DNA of 64,000 bases from Trichlorobacter ammonificans (GCF_933509905.1 NZ_OW150024.1:670001-734000); one strand, 5' to 3'. Shown: positions 18,082 through 26,898, counted from the stretch's first letter. A program made the numbers and translations. The notes: generated by a model not told the origin, from the letters alone.

Positions 18082-19284
18082 ATGGCGTTTTCCGGTGACC
18101 TGGAGCACCTTTCCATAATTGACGTCATCCAGTTGCTGCATACCAGCCGCAAGAGCGGTTCCCTGGTACTGACGGGACGCAAGGGGGAGATCAGTCTCGC
18201 CTTTCATGACGGGTACATTGTGGGAGCGAAGCATTGCGACGACGCCACCCGTATCGGCTCCATCCTGATCGATGCCGGCGTTGTTTCCCCGGAAACCGTG
18301 GACAAGGCCCTGGCGATCCAGGCGTCTCAAGGGAACAGCCGCAAGCCGCTGGTGGCCACGATGGTGGAAAACGGGTTGGTGAACCGGGATGATGCGTACC
18401 GTGGGCTGCAGGCGCTGATTGAGATGACCATCGTTGAAATATTGACCTGGAAAAAGGGCCGGTTCGCGCTGGTCATGGAGCCGGTGCAGATCTGCGATGA
18501 GTACCGTTACGCTCCGGACATACTTCAGGAAGATCTCTTCCTGCCCACCGAACACTTGCTGATGGATGCCCTGCGCATTTTTGACGAAAAATGTCGTGAC
18601 GGGCTGATAAGCGAGGAGGAGGAACCGCCCTCGCCGTTTGACGGGTCTGACGCGGCGTTGTCCCGTGAGATATCCGTCGAAGACCTGGGATTGGATGGCC
18701 TCGATGAGCTGGAACGCAAGATTCCGGATGTGCATACTCCGCTCCGGGATCGTCCGGGAAGTGTCGCGGGGATTGAGGAGGCGTTGCGCCGGGGCACGGC
18801 GCGACTGCGTCAGGTAGCCTCGTTGCCGGAAACGGCCCTGATTCTCCTGGAGACGCTGGCCTGTATTTTCCCCCGGACGCTTACCCTGGTGGTGCGCGAT
18901 AACGAGTTGATTGCCGAGCGGAGTATCGGGATGATCGCTCCGCCAGACGAGGGGCCCAGTCAGATCATGGGGTTCAAGGTTCCCGTGCCGGCGGGGAGCT
19001 TCGTTCGCAGCTTGCTGGACAAAAAGCGGATATTTTACGGCAGAGCCGAGGATCCGCTTCTGCACACCCATCTGTACGGCGCCGTCGGTGCTCCGAGCCA
19101 TCCGGAGTTGTTCATGATGCCTCTGTGTGTGCGGGGAAAGGTCGTCTCCTGCACCTATGCCGATTCTGGCGAGCTGCAGCCGACGACGGTGCCTTTGGTG
19201 GCGCTGGAAGTATTTGCCAACCAGGCTGCTCTGGCCCTGGAAAATGCCCTGCTGCGCAGGCAGCAGGCAGGTACGAACCCCTGA
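18082..19284 (+). CDS. DUF4388 (PATAN) protein with C-terminal GAF-like domain
   Basis: The 400-residue protein starts with a DUF4388/PATAN domain (MAFSGDLEHLSIIDVIQLLHTSRKSGSLVL). A helical segment follows (IGSILIDAGVVSPETVDKALAIQ) that resembles the N-terminal domain of GspE/PilB-type ATPases. The C-terminal third looks like a GAF domain (PETALILLETLACIF to FANQAALALENALLRR). DUF4388 proteins are linked to twitching and gliding control. The next gene, pilT, starts 13 nt later, supporting a role in pilus motility. Confidence 0.8.
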   Translation: MAFSGDLEHLSIIDVIQLLHTSRKSGSLVLTGRKGEISLAFHDGYIVGAKHCDDATRIGSILIDAGVVSPETVDKALAIQASQGNSRKPLVATMVENGLVNRDDAYRGLQALIEMTIVEILTWKKGRFALVMEPVQICDEYRYAPDILQEDLFLPTEHLLMDALRIFDEKCRDGLISEEEEPPSPFDGSDAALSREISVEDLGLDGLDELERKIPDVHTPLRDRPGSVAGIEEALRRGTARLRQVASLPETALILLETLACIFPRTLTLVVRDNELIAERSIGMIAPPDEGPSQIMGFKVPVPAGSFVRSLLDKKRIFYGRAEDPLLHTHLYGAVGAPSHPELFMMPLCVRGKVVSCTYADSGELQPTTVPLVALEVFANQAALALENALLRRQQAGTNP

Positions 19285-19297
19285 GGGGAGAGAAATC

Positions 19298-20368
19298 ATG
19301 GATATGAACCGCCTGAACCAGATTCTGGAAATCGCCTTCCAGAAACGGGTATCCGACCTGCATTTCGAGGTGGACAATCCCCCTTTTTTCCGTGCGCACG
19401 GACAGCTGATCAAGTCGAAGCTACCACCATTGACGCCGCAGGATACCGAGTTCATCGCCCGGACGGTTCTTGCGCAAGGCAACCGGTCCTTTCCCGATGA
19501 CCTGAAGGAGCTGGATGCCGCCTATGCCCTGCAGAACGGCGGACGTTTCCGGGTCAGTATCTTCCGGCAGCGGGGAGCCGTGGGAATCGTCATGCGAGTA
19601 ATTCCGCCGACCATCGCCCAGTTTCAGGATTTGAACTTGCCGCCGGTGCTGGGAGAGATCTGCAAGGCGCCCAACGGCCTGATCCTGGTAACCGGCCCCA
19701 CCGGCAACGGCAAGTCGACGACCCTGGCTTCCATGCTGCAGTACATCAACCTGCATGAAAGCTTCAACATCATCACCATCGAGGACCCGATCGAGTTCTT
19801 GTTCAGCTCGGAAAAGAGCTGCATCATCCAGCGGGAGGTCGGCTGCGATACCGGCAGTTTCAGCGCGGCCCTCAGAGCGGCCATGCGCATGGACCCGGAC
19901 GTGATCATGGTGGGAGAAATGCGGGATCTGGAGACTATCGACGCCTGTATCAAGGCGGCTGAAACCGGGCACCTGGTCTTTTCCACCCTGCATACCCAGA
20001 GCGCAGCCTCGACCATCAACCGGCTGGTGGGGCACTTCCCTCCCGACGCCCAGGAGGTGGTTCGCCAGCGGCTCGCCGACATCCTGGTGGCAACGGTTTC
20101 GCTACGGCTGATCAACGACAAGGCCGGAGAAAAAATACTGCCGGTCGTGGAGATCATGCGGACCACCACCACCATTCAGGCCTGTATTCGCGAGGGGCGC
20201 TTCGACGAGATCGAAAAACATATCGAAAACGGCAGGAGCCAGTACGGCATGCAGAGCCTTGACCAGCACTTGGTACAGCTCTGTCAGCAGGGTCTTCTGA
20301 CCTTTGAGCAGGCCAAGCGGATCACCCGGTCCATGGACCTCGAGCGGAAGCTGACGTTCAGCGAGTGA
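19298..20368 (+). CDS. pilT: Type IV pilus retraction ATPase, PilT family
   Basis: PilT powers retraction of type IV pili. The 356-residue protein has Walker A GPTGNGKSTT, the Asp box ITIEDPIEF, Walker B VIMVGEMRDLETI and the His box TGHLVFSTLHT. The C-terminus keeps a PilT-like IREG segment and GMQSLDQHL. The ATG at 19298 is preceded by GGGGAG. A longer upstream reading would overlap the previous gene and has no ribosome site. It could be one of several PilT/PilU paralogues. Confidence 0.9.
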   Translation: MDMNRLNQILEIAFQKRVSDLHFEVDNPPFFRAHGQLIKSKLPPLTPQDTEFIARTVLAQGNRSFPDDLKELDAAYALQNGGRFRVSIFRQRGAVGIVMRVIPPTIAQFQDLNLPPVLGEICKAPNGLILVTGPTGNGKSTTLASMLQYINLHESFNIITIEDPIEFLFSSEKSCIIQREVGCDTGSFSAALRAAMRMDPDVIMVGEMRDLETIDACIKAAETGHLVFSTLHTQSAASTINRLVGHFPPDAQEVVRQRLADILVATVSLRLINDKAGEKILPVVEIMRTTTTIQACIREGRFDEIEKHIENGRSQYGMQSLDQHLVQLCQQGLLTFEQAKRITRSMDLERKLTFSE

Positions 20369-20425
20369 ATTATTAATAAGTCCTTTAGTATACAAAAGAA
20401 ATAACCCTATAACCAGACTGGAATT

Positions 20426-20456
20426 TTGACGGCAAAATGGCGATACTATATTCAAC
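20426..20456 (+). promoter_or_regulatory. Possible promoter of the intergenic RNA
   Basis: TTGACG (20426-20431) is followed 15 bp later by TATATT and 17 bp later by TATTCA. Either could be a -10 element. This would start a transcript near 20457, at the 5' edge of the structured region. Confidence 0.4.
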
Positions 20457-20604
20457 GGTCGAGCTCACCGGAGTATCACACCACGCAGCAGGAAAGGTGA
20501 ACAACGCATCGACGCAGCACGTAGGACACATAGCCGTGTGAAACATCTGTCCGGCTCCCGAGGGTAGCCGGAACACCTGTGAAACAGGGGACGTGATATA
20601 CCTG
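20457..20604 (+). ncRNA. Structured RNA candidate (riboswitch or attenuator-like leader)
   Basis: The gene-free stretch 20369-20791 (423 nt) contains a run of compatible helices. TCACC (20465-20469) can pair with GGTGA (20496-20500). CACGT (20518-20522) can pair with ACGTG (20591-20595), enclosing three hairpins: GGACA/TGTCC (20524-20528 with 20548-20552), GGCT/AGCC (20553-20556 with 20566-20569) and CCTGT/ACAGG (20576-20580 with 20584-20588). A terminator follows at once. It does not match any riboswitch core I know. The next gene is the SlyD-like FKBP. Confidence 0.5.
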
Positions 20605-20635
20605 AGGCCCGCGCAGTAGTGCGGGCCTTTCACGT
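20605..20635 (+). terminator. Intrinsic terminator after the structured RNA
   Basis: AGGCCCGC (20605-20612) pairs with GCGGGCCT (20621-20628) around an 8-nt loop and is followed by TTT. An outer helix is possible between ACGTGA (20591-20596) and TCACGT (20630-20635). That outer helix competes with the CACGT/ACGTG helix of the upstream RNA. The T-run is short. Confidence 0.65.
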
Positions 20636-20663
20636 TTCCCGTGTTCTGCTGCCGGTAGCTCGA

Positions 20664-20710
20664 GACCGAATAGTACACGGGACCGAATAGTACACGGGAC
20701 CGAATAGTAC
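20664..20710. repeat. 17-bp tandem repeat, 2.8 copies
   Basis: The unit GACCGAATAGTACACGG occurs at 20664-20680 and 20681-20697 without change, and its first 13 bases recur at 20698-20710. The array ends 81 nt before the SlyD-like gene. It could be a repeated protein-binding site or simple slippage. Confidence 0.85.
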
Positions 20711-20791
20711 TGGACGAAGCTCGCGGCTTACCGTACCATACTTTCACTATCAACACGCTCTGCGCACGGCGCATGGAAAGGTGAAAACGTA

Positions 20792-21256
20792 ATGGCACAG
20801 GCACAAAAGGGTGATCGGGTCCGGATTCATTTTACCGGTACACTGGAAGACGGCAGCATTTTTGAAACTACCCGGGAAGAAGCGGCATGCTGTGATGATG
20901 ACGACTGCTGCGAAAGCGGTCCCATGGAACTGGTGATCGGCAACGAGGATTTCTTTCCCGCTGTGGAGTCGGCCCTGATCGGCATGGCACCCGGGGAGAG
21001 TGTCACGGTGCAGATCCCGGCTGCCGATGCATTCGGTGACTACGACGCCGAGGCGGTATTCACCGTGGAGCGGCACCTGCTGCCCGACGACCTGATCCCG
21101 GAAGTGGGCATGGAGCTGACCCTGACCGGTGACGATGATGAAGAACTGGAAGTGACCGTTGTTGAAGTCAGCGACAGCGCCGTCACCTTCGACGCCAACC
21201 ATCCCCTTGCCGGCGAAGATCTGACCTACGAGGTGGAGCTAGTTGAAATCCTGTAG
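20792..21256 (+). CDS. FKBP-type peptidyl-prolyl isomerase, SlyD-like
   Basis: The 154-residue protein has the FKBP start GDRVRIHFTGTLEDGSIFETT, an IF-domain chaperone insert (DAFGDYDAEAVFTVERHLLPDD) and a return strand NHPLAGEDLTYEVELVEI. These define SlyD-type isomerases. The usual His-rich metal tail is absent, but a Cys/Asp-rich insert (CCDDDDCC, about residues 29-36) interrupts the early FKBP loop and may bind metal. AAAGGTG precedes the ATG. Confidence 0.9.
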   Translation: MAQAQKGDRVRIHFTGTLEDGSIFETTREEAACCDDDDCCESGPMELVIGNEDFFPAVESALIGMAPGESVTVQIPAADAFGDYDAEAVFTVERHLLPDDLIPEVGMELTLTGDDDEELEVTVVEVSDSAVTFDANHPLAGEDLTYEVELVEIL

Positions 21257-21321
21257 CAGGTCAGGCAGAACTGCAGGGGGCGCCCCCGGCGCCCCCGTTC
21301 TCTCGCGAGCGGCACCATCCC

Positions 21322-22302
21322 ATGTCCCACCTTTCAGTACCGCCATCATCCCTGCCCTGGTCCGGCGATAGTGTACCGCTGATGCTGGCGCCGATGCAGG
21401 GGCTGACCAACCCGGCACTGCGCACGCTTTTTGCCCGCTGGGTCCGGCCGGACGTCCTCTTCACCGAATTCATGCGGGTGGCACCGGGGGAGACGGCCAA
21501 GCGGCTGTCTGCGACGGACCTGCGAGAGATCGCTCCAGCAGAGCTGGGGATCCCCCTGGTGGTGCAGTTAATCGGCCACGGCACCGCAGCGCTGGTGGCC
21601 GCGGCACGGCTGGCCCGGCAGGCGGGAGCGGCACACCTCAACCTCAACCTGGGCTGTCCCTTCGGCCGGATGACCAGCGGTCTCACCGGCGGCGGCATGC
21701 TGCGCCGTCCGGAACTGCTGCAGGAGCTGCTACCGGCCCTTCGTGCCGAAATCAGAGGCGGTTTTTCCGTCAAGATCCGTTGCGGCTACGATGATCCTGC
21801 CCAGATTTTTTCTCTTCTTCCTCTGTTTGAGTCGTCCGGCGTCGATTTTCTGGTGCTGCATCCCCGGACGGTGCTGCAGGAGTACGACGGAACGGCCGAC
21901 CACGCCGTAACGGCCCGGGTGGTGCGGCAGACCTCACTGCCGGTGATCGCCAACGGCGACATCAGAACCACGGCCGATGCCGAGCGGGTGCTGGAAATGA
22001 CCGGTGCCGCCGGACTGATGCTGGGGCGGGGCGCCATTGCCGATCCGCTGCTGTTCCAGCGGGTGCGCGGTGTGGCGCCGTCGGCGCCGGAACGGGCGGA
22101 GCGGGCCGCCATGCTGCGTCACTACCTGACGGAGCTGCTGCCCCTCTACCGGGAGCGGTTCTGCGGTGAACAGCAGGTGCTGGGCAAGCTCAAATCGGTG
22201 CTGGCGGTGATGGATGATGCGACGTTCGCCCGTCAGGTGAAAAAACTGCAAAAATGCCGTTCGTTGCAGCAGTTCGCGGAACTGGTGCGGGAGCTGGACT
22301 GA
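21322..22302 (+). CDS. tRNA-dihydrouridine synthase (DusC-like)
   Basis: Dus enzymes reduce uridines in tRNA with FMN and NADPH. The 326-residue protein has the FMN-site start LMLAPMQGLTNPALR, the catalytic cysteine in LNLGCPFGRMTSGLTGGGML, SVKIRCGYDD, VLHPRTVLQEYDG and VIANGDIRTTADAERVLEMTGAAGLMLGRGA. The lack of the DusA/DusB subfamily features and the TEFMRVAPGE segment favour DusC. The tRNA position modified is not certain. It is 18 nt upstream of the DUF815 gene. Confidence 0.9.
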   Translation: MSHLSVPPSSLPWSGDSVPLMLAPMQGLTNPALRTLFARWVRPDVLFTEFMRVAPGETAKRLSATDLREIAPAELGIPLVVQLIGHGTAALVAAARLARQAGAAHLNLNLGCPFGRMTSGLTGGGMLRRPELLQELLPALRAEIRGGFSVKIRCGYDDPAQIFSLLPLFESSGVDFLVLHPRTVLQEYDGTADHAVTARVVRQTSLPVIANGDIRTTADAERVLEMTGAAGLMLGRGAIADPLLFQRVRGVAPSAPERAERAAMLRHYLTELLPLYRERFCGEQQVLGKLKSVLAVMDDATFARQVKKLQKCRSLQQFAELVRELD

Positions 22303-22320
22303 ACGCGGGAGGGGGGAACA

Positions 22321-23223
22321 ATGCCGTCGCTGACCCTTGACAAGGAGGTGGTTGAGCAACTGAAGCGGGTGTTGAACGCGGTGGAACAGGTGCTGCCCAA
22401 GCCGGTGCCGGCCATCGACTGGGCCGAAGCCCACGCCGCCAACTGGCGGCGACGGGGCAGCGGCGGCTACCTGGATCCGGTGCCGGAGATCGAGTCGATG
22501 CACCTGGACGACCTGCTGGGAATCGACGAGCAGAAACGGGTGATCGAGGAGAATACCCGGCAGTTTCTGGCCGGTCTGCCCGCCAACAACACCCTGCTCT
22601 GGGGAACCCGGGGTACCGGCAAGTCCTCGCTGGTACGGGCGCTCCTGCACCGCTACGCCGGCGAAGGCTTACGGGTGATCCAGGTGGACAAGGACGATCT
22701 GGTGCACCTGCCGGCCATCGTCGATGCCATCAAGGGGCAGCCGTACCGCTTTCTGCTCTTTTCCGACGATGTTTCCTTTGAAACCGGCGAGTCCAGCTAC
22801 AAGATGCTGAAGAGCGCCCTGGACGGTTCGGTCTATGCGCCGCCGGACAACGTGCTGATCTATGTCACCTCCAACCGTCGCCACCTGCTGCCGGAATACG
22901 AGAGCGACAACCGGGGGGCCATGCTGGTGAACAACGAGATCCACCACGGCGAGGCGGTGGAGGAGAAAATCTCGCTGTCCGGCCGGTTCGGTCTCTGGGT
23001 CGGCTTTCATCCCTTCAGCCAGGACCAGTTCCTGGAGGTGGCCCGGCAGTGGGTGGAGCGGCTGGCCCAGCGGATCGGCGCCAAGCTTGCCTGGGACGAG
23101 GAGGCCCGCCGGGCAGCCATCCTCTGGTGTCGTCAGAAGGGGGACAACAGCGGCAGGATTGCGCTGCAGTTCGCCAACCACTGGGTGGGCAGCCGCCTGC
23201 TGGAGAGCGGAAGAAAAAAGTGA
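22321..23223 (+). CDS. DUF815 family AAA+ ATPase
   Basis: The 300-residue protein has Walker A WGTRGTGKSS, sensor-like IYVTSNRRHLLPE and an FSDDVSFE segment in place of a classical DExx box. This matches DUF815 ATP-binding proteins. Their function is unknown. The ATG follows a strong GGGAGGGGGG site. It is probably co-transcribed with the Dus gene. Confidence 0.85.
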   Translation: MPSLTLDKEVVEQLKRVLNAVEQVLPKPVPAIDWAEAHAANWRRRGSGGYLDPVPEIESMHLDDLLGIDEQKRVIEENTRQFLAGLPANNTLLWGTRGTGKSSLVRALLHRYAGEGLRVIQVDKDDLVHLPAIVDAIKGQPYRFLLFSDDVSFETGESSYKMLKSALDGSVYAPPDNVLIYVTSNRRHLLPEYESDNRGAMLVNNEIHHGEAVEEKISLSGRFGLWVGFHPFSQDQFLEVARQWVERLAQRIGAKLAWDEEARRAAILWCRQKGDNSGRIALQFANHWVGSRLLESGRKK

Positions 23224-23339
23224 CTTGAAACGCTGTTTAATTTCTGCTTGCATTCCGTGGGGCAGGGGAGTAGAGAATCACGAAGGACTGCTGTGCCGTA
23301 CCGGTTGATTACTGCAGGTTCAACCCTGGAAAAGGTACC

Positions 23340-25331
23340 ATGCCCCTGAACGGATTCGCTTCTTTCGATATTTCAAACATCGTTGTTGCCTCGGCCCTGC
23401 TGCTGCTGCTCGCAGGGGTGCCGGGGCTTTTTTGTGCCGTCAGGGCCGGTCAGCGTCTTGCCGCCCTGCTGACCGTCGCGGCGGCAGCTGCCGGCATTCC
23501 CGCCGCCGTCATGGCTGCGTTCCAGCCCCCGGTCGCGTGGCAGCTCTCCTGGGGACTCCCCTTTGGCCCGGCCCGGCTGGCCCTTGATCCCCTTTCCTGC
23601 TTTTTCCTGCTGCCGGTATTCCTGGTGGCCGGTTGCGGCGCCCTGTTCGCGCTGAAGTACCGGCCGGCCCGCAGCGGTCGCGATCGTTTTCTCACGCTCC
23701 TGTACGCCCTGATGCCCGGCTCCATGGCCTTTATCCTGCTGTCCCGCGATGCCGTCTCCTTTCTGCTGGCCTGGGAGGGGATGGCGCTCTCCGCGGCGTT
23801 TCTGATGCTGGCAGACCACGAGGAACCCCCGGTCAGGGAGGCCGGTATCCTCTACCTGATCGCCACCCACACCAGCACCCTGGTGCTGGTTGCGTTCTTC
23901 GGCATGCTGTTCCATCTCAGCGGTTCCTTCGTATTTCCCGCCACCGGTTCGCTTCCGGCGACACCAGCGCTTGCGACGCTTCTGTTTCTGGCCTCCCTGG
24001 CGGGATTCGGCGCCAAGGCCGGACTGATGCCGCTGCATGTCTGGCTCCCTTCGGCCCATGCCAACGCCCCCAGCCACGTTTCGGCCCTGATGTCCGGCGT
24101 GGTGCTGAAAATGGGAGTGTACGGCATCGTTCGCACGGTGTCGCTGTTCGATGCCCCGCCGCTCTGGTGGGGAGGGCTGCTGCTGGCCCTGGGAACGCTC
24201 TCGGCGGTGGGAGGGGTGGCCTTTGCCCTGGGACAGCACGACCTGAAGCGGCTTCTGGCCTACCACAGCATCGAGAACATCGGCATCATCGCCATGGGAC
24301 TGGGGATCGGTCTGGCCGGGATGTCCCTGGGCAACTCCGCCGTCGCCCTGCTGGGGCTGGCCGGCGGGCTGCTGCACGTGCTGAATCATGCCACCTTCAA
24401 GTCGTTGCTGTTCTTCGGCGCCGGCGCGGTAATCCATGCCACCGGCAGCCGGGAGCTGGACCGGGCAGGGGGCCTGATCCGGGTGATGCCCCGTACCGCC
24501 GCCTGCTTCATGGTGGGGGCGGCGGCCATCTGCGGCCTCCCTCCCTTGAACGGCTTTGTCAGCGAACTGCTGGTCTACCTGGGGTTGCTGCGACAGGCGG
24601 TGGGGGGCTCCGGCTGGCTGACGGTGCTGGCGGTGGCGGCCATTCCCGCCCTGGCACTGGTGGGGGGGCTGGCGGTGGCCTGTTTCGTCAAGGTGGTGGG
24701 GGTCGTCTTCCTGGGGGAGGCGCGGCAGCCCCGTCCGGCCGCTCCCCATGAACCTCCCTGGCAGATGCTGGCCCCCATGGGCGTTCTGGCGGTTCTCTGC
24801 GGGGGGATCGGTCTGCTCCCTCTGGCGATGGCTCCCTTGCTGGAAGCGGTGGCCGGCGGTTTTACGGGCCTGGAGGTGGCGCCGGGGGCGCTGGCCGACC
24901 AAGCGCCGCTTTTGCGGCTGAGTCTGCTGGCCGCGGTTTTGCTGGGGCTCTGCGGACTGCTGGCCCTGGCCTACCGCTTCCGGTTGCAGAGCGCTCCCCG
25001 CGGCAGCAGCGGGACCTGGGGATGCGGCTACCCGGCGCCGTCGCCGCGGATGCAGTACTCCGCCTCCTCCTTTGCCGCTTCCCTGGTGGAAATCCTGTCG
25101 CCGCTGCTGCGTCCCCACGCCCATCGCCCGGAGATCGCCGGGCCGGCGCCGAAGCCGTCCCGTTTCGCCAGCCACGTGCCGGAGGTGGTGCTGGACCTCG
25201 TAGTGCTGCCCTTCCTGCACCGGGCGGAGGCGTGGAGCGCTCCGCTGCGCCGGCTGCAGCACGGCCACCTGCACCTGTACATGCTCTACATCTTTGCCGT
25301 GCTCTGCGCACTGCTGCTCTGGGTACTGTGA
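23340..25331 (+). CDS. HyfB/HycC-like membrane subunit of an Ehr-type complex
   Basis: The 663-residue multi-helix protein is of the antiporter-like family found in complex I and membrane-bound hydrogenases. The signature PLHVWLPSAHANAPSHVSALMSG and FKSLLFFGAGAVIHATGSRELDRAGGL are clear, and length is near that of E. coli HyfB (672). It should move protons or sodium across the inner membrane. It is the first gene of a six-gene operon that runs to 30638 with gaps of 0-60 nt. Confidence 0.92.
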   Translation: MPLNGFASFDISNIVVASALLLLLAGVPGLFCAVRAGQRLAALLTVAAAAAGIPAAVMAAFQPPVAWQLSWGLPFGPARLALDPLSCFFLLPVFLVAGCGALFALKYRPARSGRDRFLTLLYALMPGSMAFILLSRDAVSFLLAWEGMALSAAFLMLADHEEPPVREAGILYLIATHTSTLVLVAFFGMLFHLSGSFVFPATGSLPATPALATLLFLASLAGFGAKAGLMPLHVWLPSAHANAPSHVSALMSGVVLKMGVYGIVRTVSLFDAPPLWWGGLLLALGTLSAVGGVAFALGQHDLKRLLAYHSIENIGIIAMGLGIGLAGMSLGNSAVALLGLAGGLLHVLNHATFKSLLFFGAGAVIHATGSRELDRAGGLIRVMPRTAACFMVGAAAICGLPPLNGFVSELLVYLGLLRQAVGGSGWLTVLAVAAIPALALVGGLAVACFVKVVGVVFLGEARQPRPAAPHEPPWQMLAPMGVLAVLCGGIGLLPLAMAPLLEAVAGGFTGLEVAPGALADQAPLLRLSLLAAVLLGLCGLLALAYRFRLQSAPRGSSGTWGCGYPAPSPRMQYSASSFAASLVEILSPLLRPHAHRPEIAGPAPKPSRFASHVPEVVLDLVVLPFLHRAEAWSAPLRRLQHGHLHLYMLYIFAVLCALLLWVL

Positions 25332-25338
25332 GGCGGTC

Positions 25339-26247
25339 ATGGCCGATACCCTGATCCATATCCTGCTGCTGCTGACCATGCCCCCCCTGCTTCTGGGGGT
25401 GATCAACCGGGTCAAGGCGATAGGTGCCGGGCGGCGGGGGGCGCCGCTGCTGCAGCCCTACCATGATCTCTGGCGACTGCTGCGCAAGGGAACGGTCTTT
25501 TCCCGCACCACCACCTGGGTCTTCCGGGCCGGGCCGCTGGTGACCCTGGCGGCAACGGCAACGGCGGCACTCATGGTTCCCTTCGGCGGGCACGAAGCGC
25601 CGGTCTCCTTCAGCGGCGACCTGCTGCTGTTTGCCTACCTGTTTGCCTTGGCCCGCTTCTGCACCACCCTTGCCGCCCTGGATACCGGTTCCAGCTTCGA
25701 GGGGATGGGAGCGGCGCGGGAGGTGACCTTCGGCTGTCTGGCGGAACCGGTCCTGTTCATCGTGCTGGTGGCCCTGGCCCGGGAGAGCGGTTCCCTGTCG
25801 CTGACCGTCATGCTCACCTACGCCTCGGGCAGCATGTGGCCGGCCCAGGCGGCGCCGTTGCTGCTGATGGTGGCGGCCCTCTTCATCCTCTTTCTGGTGG
25901 AGAACTGCCGTATCCCCTTTGACGACCCCACCACCCACCTGGAGCTGACCATGATCCACGAGGTAATGGTGCTGGACCACAGTGGTCCGGCCTTCGGCGC
26001 CATTCTCTATGCTGCGGCCCTTAAGCTGTTCGTGCTGGGTGCCCTGGTACTGCATGTGGCCCTTCCCTTTAGCGACGCCGCGGGCATCACCGGCTGGGCC
26101 GGCTTTGTGGCCTCACTGCTGGCCCTGGCGATCCTGGTGGGGATCGTCGAGTCGGCCATGGCCCGCCTGCGGCTGCTCAAGATCCCCCAGGTGCTGCTGA
26201 TGGCCGCTGCGCTGGCCGCATTCGCCCTGCTGCTGACCGTGAGGTGA
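25339..26247 (+). CDS. HyfC/NuoH-like membrane subunit
   Basis: The 302-residue protein matches the NuoH/HyfC family: PLLLGVINRVKAIGAGRRGAPLLQPYHDLWRLLRKG near the start, and ENCRIPFDDPTTHLELTMIHEVMVLD in the middle. These segments form the quinone or electron-transfer interface with the small subunit. The ATG at 25339 lies 8 nt after the HyfB stop. It has about eight membrane helices. Confidence 0.93.
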   Translation: MADTLIHILLLLTMPPLLLGVINRVKAIGAGRRGAPLLQPYHDLWRLLRKGTVFSRTTTWVFRAGPLVTLAATATAALMVPFGGHEAPVSFSGDLLLFAYLFALARFCTTLAALDTGSSFEGMGAAREVTFGCLAEPVLFIVLVALARESGSLSLTVMLTYASGSMWPAQAAPLLLMVAALFILFLVENCRIPFDDPTTHLELTMIHEVMVLDHSGPAFGAILYAAALKLFVLGALVLHVALPFSDAAGITGWAGFVASLLALAILVGIVESAMARLRLLKIPQVLLMAAALAAFALLLTVR

Positions 26248-26250
26248 CCA

Positions 26251-26895
26251 ATGGTATCCTTTCTGAGCGATCACCTGCTGATCTTGGTCATGCTGCTCAA
26301 CTTCGCCCTGCTTTCCACCGGCCGCCTGACCCTGGCGGTGCGGCTGGCCACGGCCCAGGGGGTGCTGCTGGGGCTGCTGCCCGGCATCCTGCACCCGCTG
26401 ACCTGGCACCTGATGACCATTATCGTGGGCATCATCCTGGTCAAGGGAATCATCATCCCCTGGCTGCTGATGTCAGCCCTGAAAAAGGCGGAGATCAAGC
26501 GGGAGCTGGAACCGTTCCTGGGATTCGGCCCCACCCTGGTGGTCGGCGCCACCGTCACCGCCCTGGCCTTTCTGTACGTCCCCCGTCTGCCGCTTTTGGC
26601 TGCCCACCAGGGGCATCTCTTCGTGCCGGCCTCCATCGCCACCCTGCTCACCGGCTTTCTGCTGCTGACCACCCGGCGCAAGGCCATCTCCCAGGTGCTG
26701 GGCTACCTGATTCTTGAAAACGGCATCTTCATCTTCGGCCTGCTGCTGGCTGAGGCGATGCCGGTGATGGTGGAGGCGGGGGTGCTGCTGGACCTCCTGG
26801 CCGGCATCTTTGTGATGGGGATCGTCATCGGCCATATCAGCCGCGAGTTTTCATCCCTTGATACGTCGCGGCTCTCGGCGTTGCGGGAGAAATGA
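26251..26895 (+). CDS. HyfE-like membrane subunit
   Basis: A 214-residue, highly hydrophobic protein, matching HyfE (216 residues) in length and in the segment TTRRKAISQVLGYLILENGIFIFGLLLAE. HyfE is related to NuoK. GAGGTG precedes the ATG, 3 nt after the HyfC stop. It ends in a charged tail. Confidence 0.88.
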   Translation: MVSFLSDHLLILVMLLNFALLSTGRLTLAVRLATAQGVLLGLLPGILHPLTWHLMTIIVGIILVKGIIIPWLLMSALKKAEIKRELEPFLGFGPTLVVGATVTALAFLYVPRLPLLAAHQGHLFVPASIATLLTGFLLLTTRRKAISQVLGYLILENGIFIFGLLLAEAMPVMVEAGVLLDLLAGIFVMGIVIGHISREFSSLDTSRLSALREK

Positions 26896-26898
26896 CCC

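Noticed and set aside
20457-20604. A GEMM-type (cyclic di-GMP) riboswitch
   Set aside because: The CACGCA and GACGCA words recall GEMM, but the GGGCAAACC and GGGACGCAAAGCC cores and the tetraloop receptor are missing.
20664-20710. A CRISPR array
   Set aside because: The repeats are directly abutting without spacers and there are only three, with no cas genes.
23373-25415. A 680-codon open frame on the minus strand opposite the HyfB-like gene, and similar long frames opposite 26980-28557, 18076-19482 and 4862-5668
   Set aside because: They lie exactly antisense to well supported genes and translate to Gln/Gly/Arg/His-rich sequence without domains. High GC content makes such frames common.
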